Positions 16,558-25,154 of a DNA stretch of 41,415 nucleotides are shown one piece after another (the first letter of the stretch is position 1; each line of letters starts with the position of its first letter). The translations under genes and the position numbers were made by a program. This DNA comes from Akkermansia sp. Lineage in GTDB: Bacteria > Verrucomicrobiota > Verrucomicrobiia > Verrucomicrobiales > Akkermansiaceae. The notes below the pieces were generated by a model that worked only from the letters and a program-made list of their open reading frames with translations, had not been told where the DNA came from and made no database searches. The stretch is from the NCBI GenBank assembly GCA_017415555.1, contig JAFQGF010000016.1:1-41415 (forward strand). The letters run 5' to 3'.

Positions 16558-18426
16558 TCACAACACATTCGAAGACTCGGATGGCTGAGATGCCGTCAAA
16601 GACGGGTCTTTGACAATCTGGGGAGAAGCGGTGTCGGCCGCCGGCTTTGCCGTTGTTTTTCTGCTTGTTTTCTTTTTGGCGGGAGCTGCCGGTGCCCGAT
16701 TGGTGCAGCCATCAAACGCAGCGGGGAAGAATTGCCGGGCCGGCTGCTCGGCAGCAGCGATAGCGGCACGCGTCGCGGCGACATCCGCTGTTCCTCCAAA
16801 GGTTACGGCACGCCGGAAAATCTCGTGCTGAGTACCGAACACCATGTAGCGATGCACCTGGTACGCCGACTCTTCGCATGTAACCTTAGACTCCAGCACC
16901 GTAAAAGCGGCCTGATACTCAGATGCAGCCAGTGTTGCATGCATGGCGGGTGTATTGTACCCGCCCGGATAGCAATAGGTGGAGCAGTTACCAAACTTCT
17001 CCACGAGTTTCTCGCGGGAGGCGAGCAGCTCTTTTTCCAGCTGAGCCGCATATTCCGGAGAATCCTGTTTAAAGCGCTTCCACTTACTGGGATAAAGGTG
17101 ATTACTGGAATGGCTGCCGACAGTTGCACCATGCGCCAGCATTTCCTTAATCTGAGCCGTTGTCATGGAATCCCCCTGCACGTCAATGTAGCGGGTGTAG
17201 AGATAAAGCGTAAACGGATAGCCATACGCCTTCAGCACCGGATAAGCATCCGTATACACACTCTTCCAGCCATCATCTATCGTTATCAGCACACAGCGAG
17301 CCGGCAGACAACGCGTACCAAAACGCCACTCAAGAAAATCCTGCATAGAGATAACACATATATCCGAATCTTTCAGGAACTGCATCTGGCGGCAGAAATC
17401 AGCCGTGCTCATACGCATATCGGTACAGGCTTTAGTTTTGCTGAAGTTATGGTACCCCAGCACAGAAACCCGGGTCTGCTCCCGGGGAACAAGCGGCTGT
17501 TTGAACTGCGTTGTCACCCAGTCTCCCTCCGGCGTGCGTTTACCCAGCACCCCACATGCAGGCTCCACAACTGGCACACTGCCCGCCACCTCCGCCCCGG
17601 GCGAGACAACAGGCGTTTCCGGCTCCGGAGTGGCAGATACCACAGCCTCCGTTTCCGAAGGTGGCACCACAAGCGGAGTTGGCGATTCAATCGAAACGAC
17701 TTCAATGGGGGTCGGGTCCAGAAAATCAGGCTCCGCCGGTTCCCACGCGGAGGCCGCCCCCTCCGCAACAATGGGCGCCGCCGACGCAGACACTCCCGAT
17801 GCGGCCGGAGAAGGCTCCCCCCTTTCTTCCACCTCAACAACCTCGCCGGTATCGTCCGCGACATCATCATCCGTAAACTCCGGCAGCACCACATTCTGCG
17901 GGAGGCTATTCACCGCCGGGGTACAGGCCTTCACATCCTCCAGAATGGCAGCAGCCTGCGATGGTGAACCGAAATTCACAGCACGCGCAAAACTGGCATC
18001 ATCCGTCACACGCGCCCCCTCACCATCGGCCATGGCGGCTTCCTCCGTTACCACCATGTAAGGAAAACCGCAACGTTTCAATATCGGCAGAGCATGCAAA
18101 CGAAAGCCCTCCTGCTGCACATCAGTAAACGTGAGCAGCAGCGCATGCAGAGGCAGTTCTTTGCCCTCCCCGCCGGCGGGATTCAGATACTCCGCCGGAT
18201 TGAGCACCGTAGCCCCGGACTCCTTCAGGTAGAGCATCTCGCGCTCAAAATCAGCCGGGCTCACCTGGCCGGGCTCAGTCCCCACTCCGGCATAGGTCAA
18301 CACACGTGGCTTCGCCACCACAGCTGCCACGGCAGGGGCGCCCGCATCAGCAGGCTGTACCGAAGCCTCAGACAGACAAACAGGCAGACAACTCAGCCAA
18401 AATCCTGCTACAAACCTCATACTCAT
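16558..18426 (-). CDS. Secreted polysaccharide deacetylase with a degenerate second NodB-like domain
   Basis: About 622 residues. A signal peptide (WLSCLPVCLSEA region) is followed by a partial NodB-like domain (about residues 40-125), where the usual Asp-Asp site reads LLLTFTDVQQEG, so the second Asp is missing. A Pro/Glu/Ser/Ala-rich linker (about 185-300) leads to a complete C-terminal NodB domain. That domain has LITIDDGW (Asp pair near 384), GSHSSNH (the H-x3-H metal ligands) and CYPGGYN. Known family members deacetylate N-acetylated glycans such as peptidoglycan or poly-GlcNAc; the substrate here is unknown. The tail is Ala/Lys-rich with KKKTSRKTTAKP. The start is ATG 18426 or 18420, just past the stop of the upstream methyltransferase gene at 18432, so the two are probably cotranscribed. 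Confidence 0.85.
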   Translation of the reverse strand: MSMRFVAGFWLSCLPVCLSEASVQPADAGAPAVAAVVAKPRVLTYAGVGTEPGQVSPADFEREMLYLKESGATVLNPAEYLNPAGGEGKELPLHALLLTFTDVQQEGFRLHALPILKRCGFPYMVVTEEAAMADGEGARVTDDASFARAVNFGSPSQAAAILEDVKACTPAVNSLPQNVVLPEFTDDDVADDTGEVVEVEERGEPSPAASGVSASAAPIVAEGAASAWEPAEPDFLDPTPIEVVSIESPTPLVVPPSETEAVVSATPEPETPVVSPGAEVAGSVPVVEPACGVLGKRTPEGDWVTTQFKQPLVPREQTRVSVLGYHNFSKTKACTDMRMSTADFCRQMQFLKDSDICVISMQDFLEWRFGTRCLPARCVLITIDDGWKSVYTDAYPVLKAYGYPFTLYLYTRYIDVQGDSMTTAQIKEMLAHGATVGSHSSNHLYPSKWKRFKQDSPEYAAQLEKELLASREKLVEKFGNCSTYCYPGGYNTPAMHATLAASEYQAAFTVLESKVTCEESAYQVHRYMVFGTQHEIFRRAVTFGGTADVAATRAAIAAAEQPARQFFPAAFDGCTNRAPAAPAKKKTSRKTTAKPAADTASPQIVKDPSLTASQPSESSNVL

Positions 18427-18431
18427 GTAAA

Positions 18432-19616
18432 TCAACGGCCGGGCACCATCTCAAAGGTAAAGCCCTTCAGATATTCCGTCTCGGGAATATTGAGCAGCAC
18501 AGGATGGTCGGGGCTCTGCCCATGATTGGCCACCAGGCGCAGTGTGCAATGCCCATCCACGGCCGCCTCTGCAATAGTCTGTTTAAATGCCCCGGCACTG
18601 GCATGGTGAGAACAGCAGAACGTGGAAAGAACGCCACCCACCGGCAGCATCTGCATAGCGCGCAGGTGAATCTCCTTGTAGCCACGCATGGCACCACTCA
18701 GGCTCTTCTTGTTGCGGGTGAAACTGGGCGGATCAAGTATGATAAGGTCCCACTTGGGGTCTTCGCCCCTCCGTACAGCATCACTTTCGCGCTTCAGAAA
18801 ATCGAAGGCATTCTCGGCAATAGCCTCCACCTGCACCCCATTGAGCGCGGCATTGCGACGCACGGAGGCTATGGCCTCCTCGGAAATATCCACAGCCGTT
18901 ACACTGGCTGCGCCGGCTTTGGCGCAGGCCAGCGCGAAGCCGCCCTGGTTGCAGAAGCAATCCAACACCCGGCGCCCGCGAGCAAACCTGGCCACATCTG
19001 CATAATTCTGCAACTGGTCCAGGTACAGACCGGTTTTCTGCCCAGTGGAAAGGTCTATCATAAACTTCAGCCCACGTCCCGTGGCCTCAAACGGAGTCGG
19101 CATTTCCCCGGCGGCCACATATGTCTGCGGCTCAATCCCCTCTGCCACCAGCATGGGTGAATCATTACGCACAATGATAGCGCGAGGCTGCAGCAAATCG
19201 CCCAGAATATCCTTAATAAGCCCCAGACGCTGGTACATGGCAATGGTGAGAGTCTGCACCACAAGCACATCCTGATAACGGTCTACAATAAGCCCGGGCA
19301 GACCATCACTCTCGCTCCACACCAGACGCATCAATTCTTCCCCGGGCAGCCAGCGCTCGCGCAACATCATGGCCTGCGATATGCGACGTGCAAAGAAATC
19401 GCGGTCCAGATCCTGCTTGCGGCGGGAAAAACGGCGCGCCACAATCTGCGAATGAGGATTGTACATGGCAGACCCCAGATAGCGATCCCGCTGGTCCTTG
19501 AGCAACACCACATCCCCGGGAGCCGGATTCCCGAAAACCGTCCGCACCTCAGTGCCGTATACCCAATCGTGACCATGAAAAATGCGCGCCTTCGGCGCTA
19601 TAATAAGACCAGCCAT
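18432..19616 (-). CDS. rlmI: RlmI-type 23S rRNA (cytosine-C5) methyltransferase
   Basis: The 394-residue protein matches the RlmI (YccW) family, which in E. coli methylates C1962 of 23S rRNA. The N-terminal 80 residues form a PUA-like RNA-binding domain (APKARIFHGHDWVYGTEV). The Rossmann methyltransferase domain follows with motif I VLDCFCNQGGFAL (about residue 215), DPPSFTRNKKS (about 300) and TFCCSHHAS (about 340), which carries the candidate catalytic Cys. The exact rRNA target in this organism is inferred. It has a strong TTGACA/TATAAG promoter. The AAGGAG motif before the ATG overlaps the -10 and is probably not transcribed. Confidence 0.88.
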   Translation of the reverse strand: MAGLIIAPKARIFHGHDWVYGTEVRTVFGNPAPGDVVLLKDQRDRYLGSAMYNPHSQIVARRFSRRKQDLDRDFFARRISQAMMLRERWLPGEELMRLVWSESDGLPGLIVDRYQDVLVVQTLTIAMYQRLGLIKDILGDLLQPRAIIVRNDSPMLVAEGIEPQTYVAAGEMPTPFEATGRGLKFMIDLSTGQKTGLYLDQLQNYADVARFARGRRVLDCFCNQGGFALACAKAGAASVTAVDISEEAIASVRRNAALNGVQVEAIAENAFDFLKRESDAVRRGEDPKWDLIILDPPSFTRNKKSLSGAMRGYKEIHLRAMQMLPVGGVLSTFCCSHHASAGAFKQTIAEAAVDGHCTLRLVANHGQSPDHPVLLNIPETEYLKGFTFEMVPGR

Positions 19617-19625
19617 AACGCGCTC

Positions 19626-19654
19626 CTTATACTACAAAAATATTTTTTTGTCAA
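19626..19654 (-). promoter_or_regulatory. Promoter of the rlmI-like gene
   Basis: On the minus strand: TTGACA (19654-19649), a 17-base spacer rich in A/T and TATAAG (19631-19626). The ATG at 19616 is 9 bases past the -10. Confidence 0.75.
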
Positions 19655-19682
19655 TGCAGAATAATTTAGGATTACTTTAGTA

Positions 19683-19711
19683 TTGACAATATAGAACAAT
19701 TCTGACAGAAT
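19683..19711 (+). promoter_or_regulatory. Promoter of the 19721 gene
   Basis: TTGACA (19683-19688), a 17-base spacer and CAGAAT (19706-19711). The ATG is 9 bases past the -10. It is back to back with the rlmI promoter in a 104-base region. Confidence 0.55.
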
Positions 19712-19720
19712 ACAGACGTC

Positions 19721-20593
19721 ATGAGTGCAAGAACCCTAATCACCGCGACAGCTGCCGCCATACTAATGACGGCAAGCAGCTTATACGCTGCGACTAAAGT
19801 AGTTTTGCAGGATGAACACTACAAAACCAATGCCGTGACATACACTCTGCCGAAGGGCTGGGTGGGTGGCGGCGATGTCACGTGGGATGCTCAGAGCGAA
19901 AGGCTCGGCAATTTCTGTGTACGCACAATGCAATTAGTCAACAGAAAAGAGTCTATTATCGCCAACTACATCTCCACATACGAAGTCCCCCTTAAAACGA
20001 CCAACCCCGGCGCAATGGAGCTGGCAGAAATGCTGCAGGGCGCAGCGCAGCAGTTGCCGGGCAACAAGAGCATTACACCGGTTAGTGCCACCCTGTACCA
20101 AGCCCCTCAGGACGTGCAGGATTTCCGCCTGGCGCGCGACACCCTGCGCGAACAGCTGGGCGACAAAGTAGAAAGCCGGGTCTACGTTGTCAACGCGACC
20201 TATTCCGATGGCACCATGGTAGGAGCGGTCGTGCACGAGCGCAATATCCGCAAGGGATTCCGCAGCGACAAGACCATCACCTTCCACGATATCTTTGTGC
20301 TGGGCAGCACAGACAACAATGAGCCGAATGCCCGAGCCATTCACCAGGCGCTCGTGGATGTGAGCCGCGCTGCTCGCAACGCAGACTTCAACAATAAGTG
20401 GATAGAGCAGAACATCCGCCAGCTGGCCAGCACCTTCTACGGCATGCGCCGCCTGGATGAACGCGCCCTGCCCCGCCTGACCCGCAAGGCAAAGGAAGGC
20501 ATGAAGCGAGGGCTCCCCACCGTACTGGACTGCCTGTACACCAGCAAGTTCTGCAACACCACCCGGTCCGGCAGCCCCGTGGCCGCCAACTGA
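19721..20593 (+). CDS. Exported protein of unknown function
   Basis: The 290-residue protein begins with a signal peptide (about residues 1-23, ending SSLYAA) and has no further membrane helix, so it is periplasmic or secreted. The region after residue 30 (AVTYTLPKGWVGGGDVTWD) reads like a beta-sandwich stress/lipoprotein-type domain, but I recognise no family. The C-terminal third is basic and helical and has two Cys (LDCLYTSKFC). It has its own promoter. Confidence 0.75.
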   Translation: MSARTLITATAAAILMTASSLYAATKVVLQDEHYKTNAVTYTLPKGWVGGGDVTWDAQSERLGNFCVRTMQLVNRKESIIANYISTYEVPLKTTNPGAMELAEMLQGAAQQLPGNKSITPVSATLYQAPQDVQDFRLARDTLREQLGDKVESRVYVVNATYSDGTMVGAVVHERNIRKGFRSDKTITFHDIFVLGSTDNNEPNARAIHQALVDVSRAARNADFNNKWIEQNIRQLASTFYGMRRLDERALPRLTRKAKEGMKRGLPTVLDCLYTSKFCNTTRSGSPVAAN

Positions 20594-20609
20594 GCCGAAC
20601 CGATATATC

Positions 20610-20698
20610 GGCAAGTTACGACGGGCAAGTGACATTTCTGACAGGAAGTGAGCCCCGGCTCATTCTCCCCGAACGAAATTCACCCCTCGTAACTTGCC
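20610..20698. repeat. Nested inverted repeats upstream of a sigma factor gene
   Basis: A perfect 12-bp inverted repeat (GGCAAGTTACGA at 20610-20621 and its complement at 20687-20698) encloses a perfect 6-bp hairpin (TGAGCC/GGCTCA, 20649-20662). A related direct copy, GGCAAGTGACA, lies at 20624-20634. The structure fills the gap between an exported-protein gene and a sigma factor gene. It could be a terminator, a leader structure or an operator pair. Confidence 0.5.
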
Positions 20699-20725
20699 AT
20701 TTACCTGCCCAGAAAACACAACGCA

Positions 20726-21340
20726 ATGCCCAACACCCCCGCCCCATCCCCCGACAACTACGATACCGAACAATACGCTGCCCATACCCGCCGCAGCCTG
20801 ATTGCCCGCCTGCACGACTGGCAAGACCAGAAAAGTTGGGACGAATTCTACCGCAGCTACTGGCGCCTCATCTACAGTGTGGCCACCAAAGCAGGGCTCA
20901 GCAACGATGAAGCGTGGGACACGGTGCAGGAAACGGTTCTTACTGTTGCCAAACAAACAAAAGAAAACCGCTACGACCCGGCAAAAGGCTCCTTCAAAGC
21001 CTGGCTTTGGCATATTATCCGATGGCGGATTCACGACTGCCTGCGTAAACGAAGCCGACACCTGACAGAAAACAGCAACGAGGAGCCTCCCGGAGACGAC
21101 CAATTCCGCGAGCTCTGGGAAAGTGAATGGCAGAGCAACCTCCTCAAAGCCGCTACTGAGCGGGTTAAAACCCAGGTCTCGCCCCGCCAGTTCCAGATAT
21201 TCGACTACTACGTCCTGCGCGGCATGAGGGCGACAGAAGTTCGACTCAAACTCGGCGTCACCCTGGCACAAATTTACCTGGCAAAGCACCGCGTGGGAAA
21301 ACTGCTGCGCCGGGAACTGGAATATGTAAAATCCCGGTGA
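20726..21340 (+). CDS. ECF-type RNA polymerase sigma factor
   Basis: The 204-residue protein has sigma-70 region 2 (SWDEFYRSYWRLIYSVATKAG, then DEAWDTVQETVLTV and FKAWLWHIIRWRIHDCLRKR). Region 4 (VSPRQFQIFDYYVLRGMRATEVRLKLGVTLAQIYLAKHRV) includes the helix-turn-helix. It should direct RNA polymerase to a small alternative promoter set. No anti-sigma gene lies next to it. The upstream gap holds nested inverted repeats. Target genes cannot be inferred. Confidence 0.85.
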   Translation: MPNTPAPSPDNYDTEQYAAHTRRSLIARLHDWQDQKSWDEFYRSYWRLIYSVATKAGLSNDEAWDTVQETVLTVAKQTKENRYDPAKGSFKAWLWHIIRWRIHDCLRKRSRHLTENSNEEPPGDDQFRELWESEWQSNLLKAATERVKTQVSPRQFQIFDYYVLRGMRATEVRLKLGVTLAQIYLAKHRVGKLLRRELEYVKSR

Positions 21341-21460
21341 CAGAACATACTCACCTTAAACTACCACAAAAGGCCACTAGACAGCTTGCTCACAACATGG
21401 GCAGACACCCGATGCAACCGCACTTGCCGAACAAATAGGGGGCGGCTCCGAAAATACGGC

Positions 21461-21489
21461 TTGCCAAACCCGTAAAAAAAGAGTATAAT
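21461..21489 (+). promoter_or_regulatory. Promoter of purM
   Basis: TTGCCA (21461-21466), a 17-base spacer and a perfect TATAAT (21484-21489). The predicted leader is about 25 bases. No purine riboswitch fold fits in that length. Confidence 0.8.
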
Positions 21490-21520
21490 CCGCCCGAATC
21501 CACGCGATATCACTCAATTT

Positions 21521-22519
21521 ATGTCCGGCAATCTCACATACAAGCAATCCGGCGTCGATACAATCGAGGCACAGTCTTTCGTGAACGACATCAGCGCGCA
21601 CGTTAAGCGCACGCAGAAAAACCGCAAGCTCTGCAACGCCTTCGGGCTGTTTGCTGCGGCTTATGACCTTTCTGCCTACAAAGAACCCGTCATTGTGACC
21701 GGCACTGACGGCGTGGGCACCAAGACCGAAATCCTTTTCGACCTGGATATGCTCGAAACCGCAGGTAAGGATTTGGTGGCCATGAATGTGAACGACATTC
21801 TCACCACCGGTGGCGATCCGCTCGTATTCCTGGACTACCTGGGCATCTCCAATCTGGAAATTGAAAAGCCTCGCATTACCCGTCTGGTGGCCGGTATGTG
21901 CGACTATCTGGAAAGCTGCAACTGCATTCTGGCCGGCGGCGAGACTGCCGAAATGCCCGGTGTGGTGCCGGAGAACCTCGTGGAAATGGCCGGCTTCAGT
22001 ATCGGCTGTGTCGAGAAGAGCCAGATGATTGATCCTTCTCAGGTGGAAGTGGGCGATGTCCTCATCGGCTACCCGAGTGATGGCTTCCACGCCAATGGCT
22101 GGAGCCTCGTGCGCCGCATTCTGAAGCAGAACCCCGATTTACTTACGGAGGAAGAACTGCGCAGCCTGCTGGCACCCACGCGTTTGTACCACGATGTGGT
22201 GTACGATATGCGTAAGCTTGGCATCACGCCTAAGGCCTACGCCCACATCACCGGTGGTGGTCTGCCCGAGAACCTGGAGCGTTTCCTGGGCGAGAAGGGA
22301 GCCGACCTGGAGATTCCCTACTGGGACAATGCAGCCGTACAGAAAGTGCTCTCCTTTGTGGATGCTGAGGATCGTTTTCACACATTCAACATGGGTATTG
22401 GCTGGGTAGCCATTGTGAAACCGGAGCAGGTAGAGCAGGCCTGTACAGCAGGCCCCGGCGGTACCGTCATCGGCACCATGCGCGAGGGTAAGGGCATCCA
22501 TGTGAAAGTGCGTAAGTAA
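21521..22519 (+). CDS. purM: Phosphoribosylformylglycinamidine cyclo-ligase (AIR synthase)
   Basis: PurM closes FGAM to AIR with ATP, step five of purine synthesis, in the cytoplasm. The 332 residues show VTGTDGVGTKTEILFDL, DLVAMNVNDILTTGGDPLVFLDYL, ILAGGETAEMPG, GYPSDGFHANGWSLVRRIL and the C-terminal AHITGGGLPENLER segment, all typical of PurM. It has its own strong promoter, and the PurF-family gene follows after 21 bases, so the two form a purine unit. Confidence 0.96.
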   Translation: MSGNLTYKQSGVDTIEAQSFVNDISAHVKRTQKNRKLCNAFGLFAAAYDLSAYKEPVIVTGTDGVGTKTEILFDLDMLETAGKDLVAMNVNDILTTGGDPLVFLDYLGISNLEIEKPRITRLVAGMCDYLESCNCILAGGETAEMPGVVPENLVEMAGFSIGCVEKSQMIDPSQVEVGDVLIGYPSDGFHANGWSLVRRILKQNPDLLTEEELRSLLAPTRLYHDVVYDMRKLGITPKAYAHITGGGLPENLERFLGEKGADLEIPYWDNAAVQKVLSFVDAEDRFHTFNMGIGWVAIVKPEQVEQACTAGPGGTVIGTMREGKGIHVKVRK

Positions 22520-22540
22520 AACACAAACCGCCACAACGTT

Positions 22541-24430
22541 ATGTCCGCTGCAATTCGCCTGCTTAAGCCGCTCTCCTATTTTGCAGAGAAGTACGGCACG
22601 CCGGAGTGGGCTTTCAACAAGCTTTTCCTGCTCATGGAAAAGCAGCACAACCGCGGTCAGGATGGCGCCGGCATCGGCTGCATCAAGCTCAACATGCCGC
22701 TGGGAGAACCCTATATCTTCCGTGCCCGCGATGCCTCGCCTTCCGCTGTCACCAACATTTTCTCCAATCAACAGCGCACCCTGCGCCGCATGCGTGATGA
22801 TGGTCTTATCAAGGGGACAGACGCCGAAAGCTACAAGCACAATTTCAACTTCGGCGGTGAGGTGCTGATGGGGCACTTGCTCTACGGCACCAGCGGTGCC
22901 ACCATGGAGGAAGGTATCTGCCACCCCTACATGCGCCGCACCAACTGGCCTACCCGTACCCTCATGATGCAGGGTAACATGGGCATCACCAACATCTCCG
23001 AGCTGCACCAGAAGCTGATTTCCCGAGGTCAGCATCCTGTGTTCGGCACAGATATGCAGACCCTGCTGGAAGAGGTGGGCTACTATCTGGACGAGGCTCA
23101 CACCGACCTCTACCGCCAGCTCCGCGACAGAAACGTGGATGGCCAGGAAATTCCCCATATCATCTCCGAAGAGCTGGATTTATTCGACATAATCGGCAAG
23201 GCCAGCAAGGACTGGGACGGCGGCTACACCATTATGGGTGGCGTTGGCAATGGCGACTTCTTCTGCCTGCGCGACCCCCACGGCATCCGCTACTGCTACT
23301 ATGTGCTCACCGATGAATACCTGGCTGTGGCCAGCGAGCGAGTACCGCTGATGAGCGTCATGGAAGTGGAGGAGAACGAGGTCAAAGAGCTGGCCCCCGC
23401 CAACATGATTGTCGTGAAATATGACGGCAGCGTCTCCATTAAGGAATACACCAAACCGGAAAAGCCCACCCCCTGCTGCTTCGAAGACGTCTACACCTCC
23501 CGAGGCAACGACCCGGTCATCTACCGCGAGCGTAAAGCTCTGGGAGCCAATCTCACAGAGCAGGTAGTGGCCAGTCTGGACGGCAATTTCTCCAAGGCCG
23601 CCATTACCTTTATCCCCAACACGGCCGAGGTCTCCTATTACGGCCTGCTGGAGGGGTTGCGAGCCTACCGCCGCAACAAGGTAACGGAAGCCATGGTGAA
23701 GGCGTATCGCGATGGCTCCATGAGCGAGGAGCTCATCAACGAGCTCATCCTGCGCCGCTGGCCCCGCGCAGAAAAGATTGCCCACAAAGACATTAAGCTC
23801 CGCACTTTCATCTCCGAGGAAAGCAGCCGCAAGCAGCTTGCTGCCATGGTATATGACCTCACCTATGGCGCTGTGAGCGAAGACGAAGTGCTGGTAGCCA
23901 TTGACGACTCGATTGTGCGCGGAACGACGCTGAAGATGAGCCTTCTGCGTCTGCTGGCCCGCACTAATGCCCGCAAGATTGTCATAGTTTCCTCTGCTCC
24001 GCAGGTTCGATACCCGGACTGCTACGGCATCGATATGAGCGAAATGGGCAAGTTCATTGCCTTCCAGGCAGCAATCACCCTGCTGAAGAAGCGAGGCATG
24101 TACACCCACATCATCGATGTGTACGAAGAGTGCAAGCGCCAACTTACACTGCCGCCCGCCGAGCGCACCAATCCGGTGAAGAAGATATACGAGCCGTTCT
24201 CGGCAGACGAAATTACAGCGGAGGTTTCCCGCATGGTCACACCGGATAATTGCCCCTGCACCATACAGGTCATCTACCAATCGCTGGAAGGCCTGCGGGA
24301 TGCCATCGAAGGCCCCTGCGGTGACTGGTATTTCAGCGGGGATTACCCGACCCCCGGTGGCTATACCGTGGTAAACAATGCTTTCATCAACTGGTTCGAA
24401 AGCCGCGACAAGCGCGACTACCAGCTCTGA
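22541..24430 (+). CDS. purF: PurF-family amidophosphoribosyltransferase with a degenerate glutaminase site
   Basis: The 629-residue protein follows the long PurF-like form I know from Bacteroidota: a glutaminase-like Ntn domain (about 1-300) then a PRTase domain with VLVAIDDSIVRGTT (about 450-463), the intact PRPP-binding motif. Canonical PurF exposes an N-terminal Cys nucleophile, and the long form usually starts with an ECGV-like segment. Here the protein begins MSAAIRLLKPL. No Cys is found, and the in-frame codons back to the TAA at 22517 (NTNRHNV) lack one too. The glutamine-binding Arg of GHxRY is Leu114 (GHLLYGTSG). RGQDGAG and GNMGITN are retained. Glutamine hydrolysis is therefore doubtful; it may use free ammonia, or Ser2 as a replacement nucleophile. 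It is cotranscribed with purM. Confidence 0.85.
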   Translation: MSAAIRLLKPLSYFAEKYGTPEWAFNKLFLLMEKQHNRGQDGAGIGCIKLNMPLGEPYIFRARDASPSAVTNIFSNQQRTLRRMRDDGLIKGTDAESYKHNFNFGGEVLMGHLLYGTSGATMEEGICHPYMRRTNWPTRTLMMQGNMGITNISELHQKLISRGQHPVFGTDMQTLLEEVGYYLDEAHTDLYRQLRDRNVDGQEIPHIISEELDLFDIIGKASKDWDGGYTIMGGVGNGDFFCLRDPHGIRYCYYVLTDEYLAVASERVPLMSVMEVEENEVKELAPANMIVVKYDGSVSIKEYTKPEKPTPCCFEDVYTSRGNDPVIYRERKALGANLTEQVVASLDGNFSKAAITFIPNTAEVSYYGLLEGLRAYRRNKVTEAMVKAYRDGSMSEELINELILRRWPRAEKIAHKDIKLRTFISEESSRKQLAAMVYDLTYGAVSEDEVLVAIDDSIVRGTTLKMSLLRLLARTNARKIVIVSSAPQVRYPDCYGIDMSEMGKFIAFQAAITLLKKRGMYTHIIDVYEECKRQLTLPPAERTNPVKKIYEPFSADEITAEVSRMVTPDNCPCTIQVIYQSLEGLRDAIEGPCGDWYFSGDYPTPGGYTVVNNAFINWFESRDKRDYQL

Positions 24431-24450
24431 TTCCCCCCTCAAATATAACA

Positions 24451-24473
24451 CCCGCCTGCGCAAAGCAGGCGGG
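24451..24473 (+). terminator. Hairpin after the PurF-family gene
   Basis: A perfect 9-bp stem (CCCGCCTGC at 24451-24459 with GCAGGCGGG at 24465-24473), loop GCAAA. No T-tract follows directly, so it may be a weak terminator or a transcript-end stabiliser. Confidence 0.55.
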
Positions 24474-24523
24474 TACCCCCACCACCAAACTACCCCAACC
24501 CTTTTTCCCACCATCAGAAAACA

Positions 24524-25129
24524 ATGAGCGAAAATCTAAAGCCTGCAAAATTGCAAGACTTATCGGACGAGAGCCTTATAAAGCTCACGCTCGAAGGGAC
24601 CACGCGGGCTTATGATGAGCTGGTACGTCGTCACAGTCGCCGCCTGCATGTTATGATTATGCAGATGGTCAACTCTGAGGCGGACGCCTACGATATTGCT
24701 CAGGAAGCCTTCCTGAAGGCATATCACTCCCTGCGCTACTTTAATGGCAACAGCGCCTTCTATACCTGGCTCTACACCATTGCCGCCAATCAGGCCCGCA
24801 ACTTCATACGCAAGCGCAAGCGTATGAACACCTACAGCATCGACAACGATGAAAATGGTGACCCCCACGAGAAAAACAATGAGCTCTCCGACCCGGCCCT
24901 CGCAGCCGACCCCATGCGCGGAGCTCATGTGAACGACCTCAAAAAACGACTGAAAGCCGCTATGGAGCAGCTTTCCCCCGCCCACAGAGAGGTAGTGACA
25001 CTCTGCGACATCATGGGCATGAACTACGGAGAAATTGCAAAAATGCTTAAGGTCTCGGAGGGTACCCTGCGTTCCCGCCTCCATTATGCCCACCGGCACC
25101 TGCAAAGCATTCTCGCGGATGACCGCTGA
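24524..25129 (+). CDS. ECF sigma factor, RpoE/SigW-like
   Basis: The 201-residue protein has sigma region 2 (AYDELVRRHSRRLHVMIMQM, DAYDIAQEAFLKAYHSL, FYTWLYTIAANQARNFIRKRKR) and region 4 (LSPAHREVVTLCDIMGMNYGEIAKMLKVSEGTLRSRLHYAHRHL). This is a standard group 4 sigma factor. No membrane anti-sigma gene follows. Instead a UmuD-like S24 gene starts 25 bases later (or overlaps, if its upstream ATG at 25119 is used), and a PrsW-type protease converges from the other side. PrsW is known in Bacillus to destroy an anti-sigma factor, so the neighbourhood may be functional. That link is inference. Confidence 0.9.
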   Translation: MSENLKPAKLQDLSDESLIKLTLEGTTRAYDELVRRHSRRLHVMIMQMVNSEADAYDIAQEAFLKAYHSLRYFNGNSAFYTWLYTIAANQARNFIRKRKRMNTYSIDNDENGDPHEKNNELSDPALAADPMRGAHVNDLKKRLKAAMEQLSPAHREVVTLCDIMGMNYGEIAKMLKVSEGTLRSRLHYAHRHLQSILADDR

Positions 25130-25154
25130 CCGCCGCCCCCGGCCCTACTGCTCC

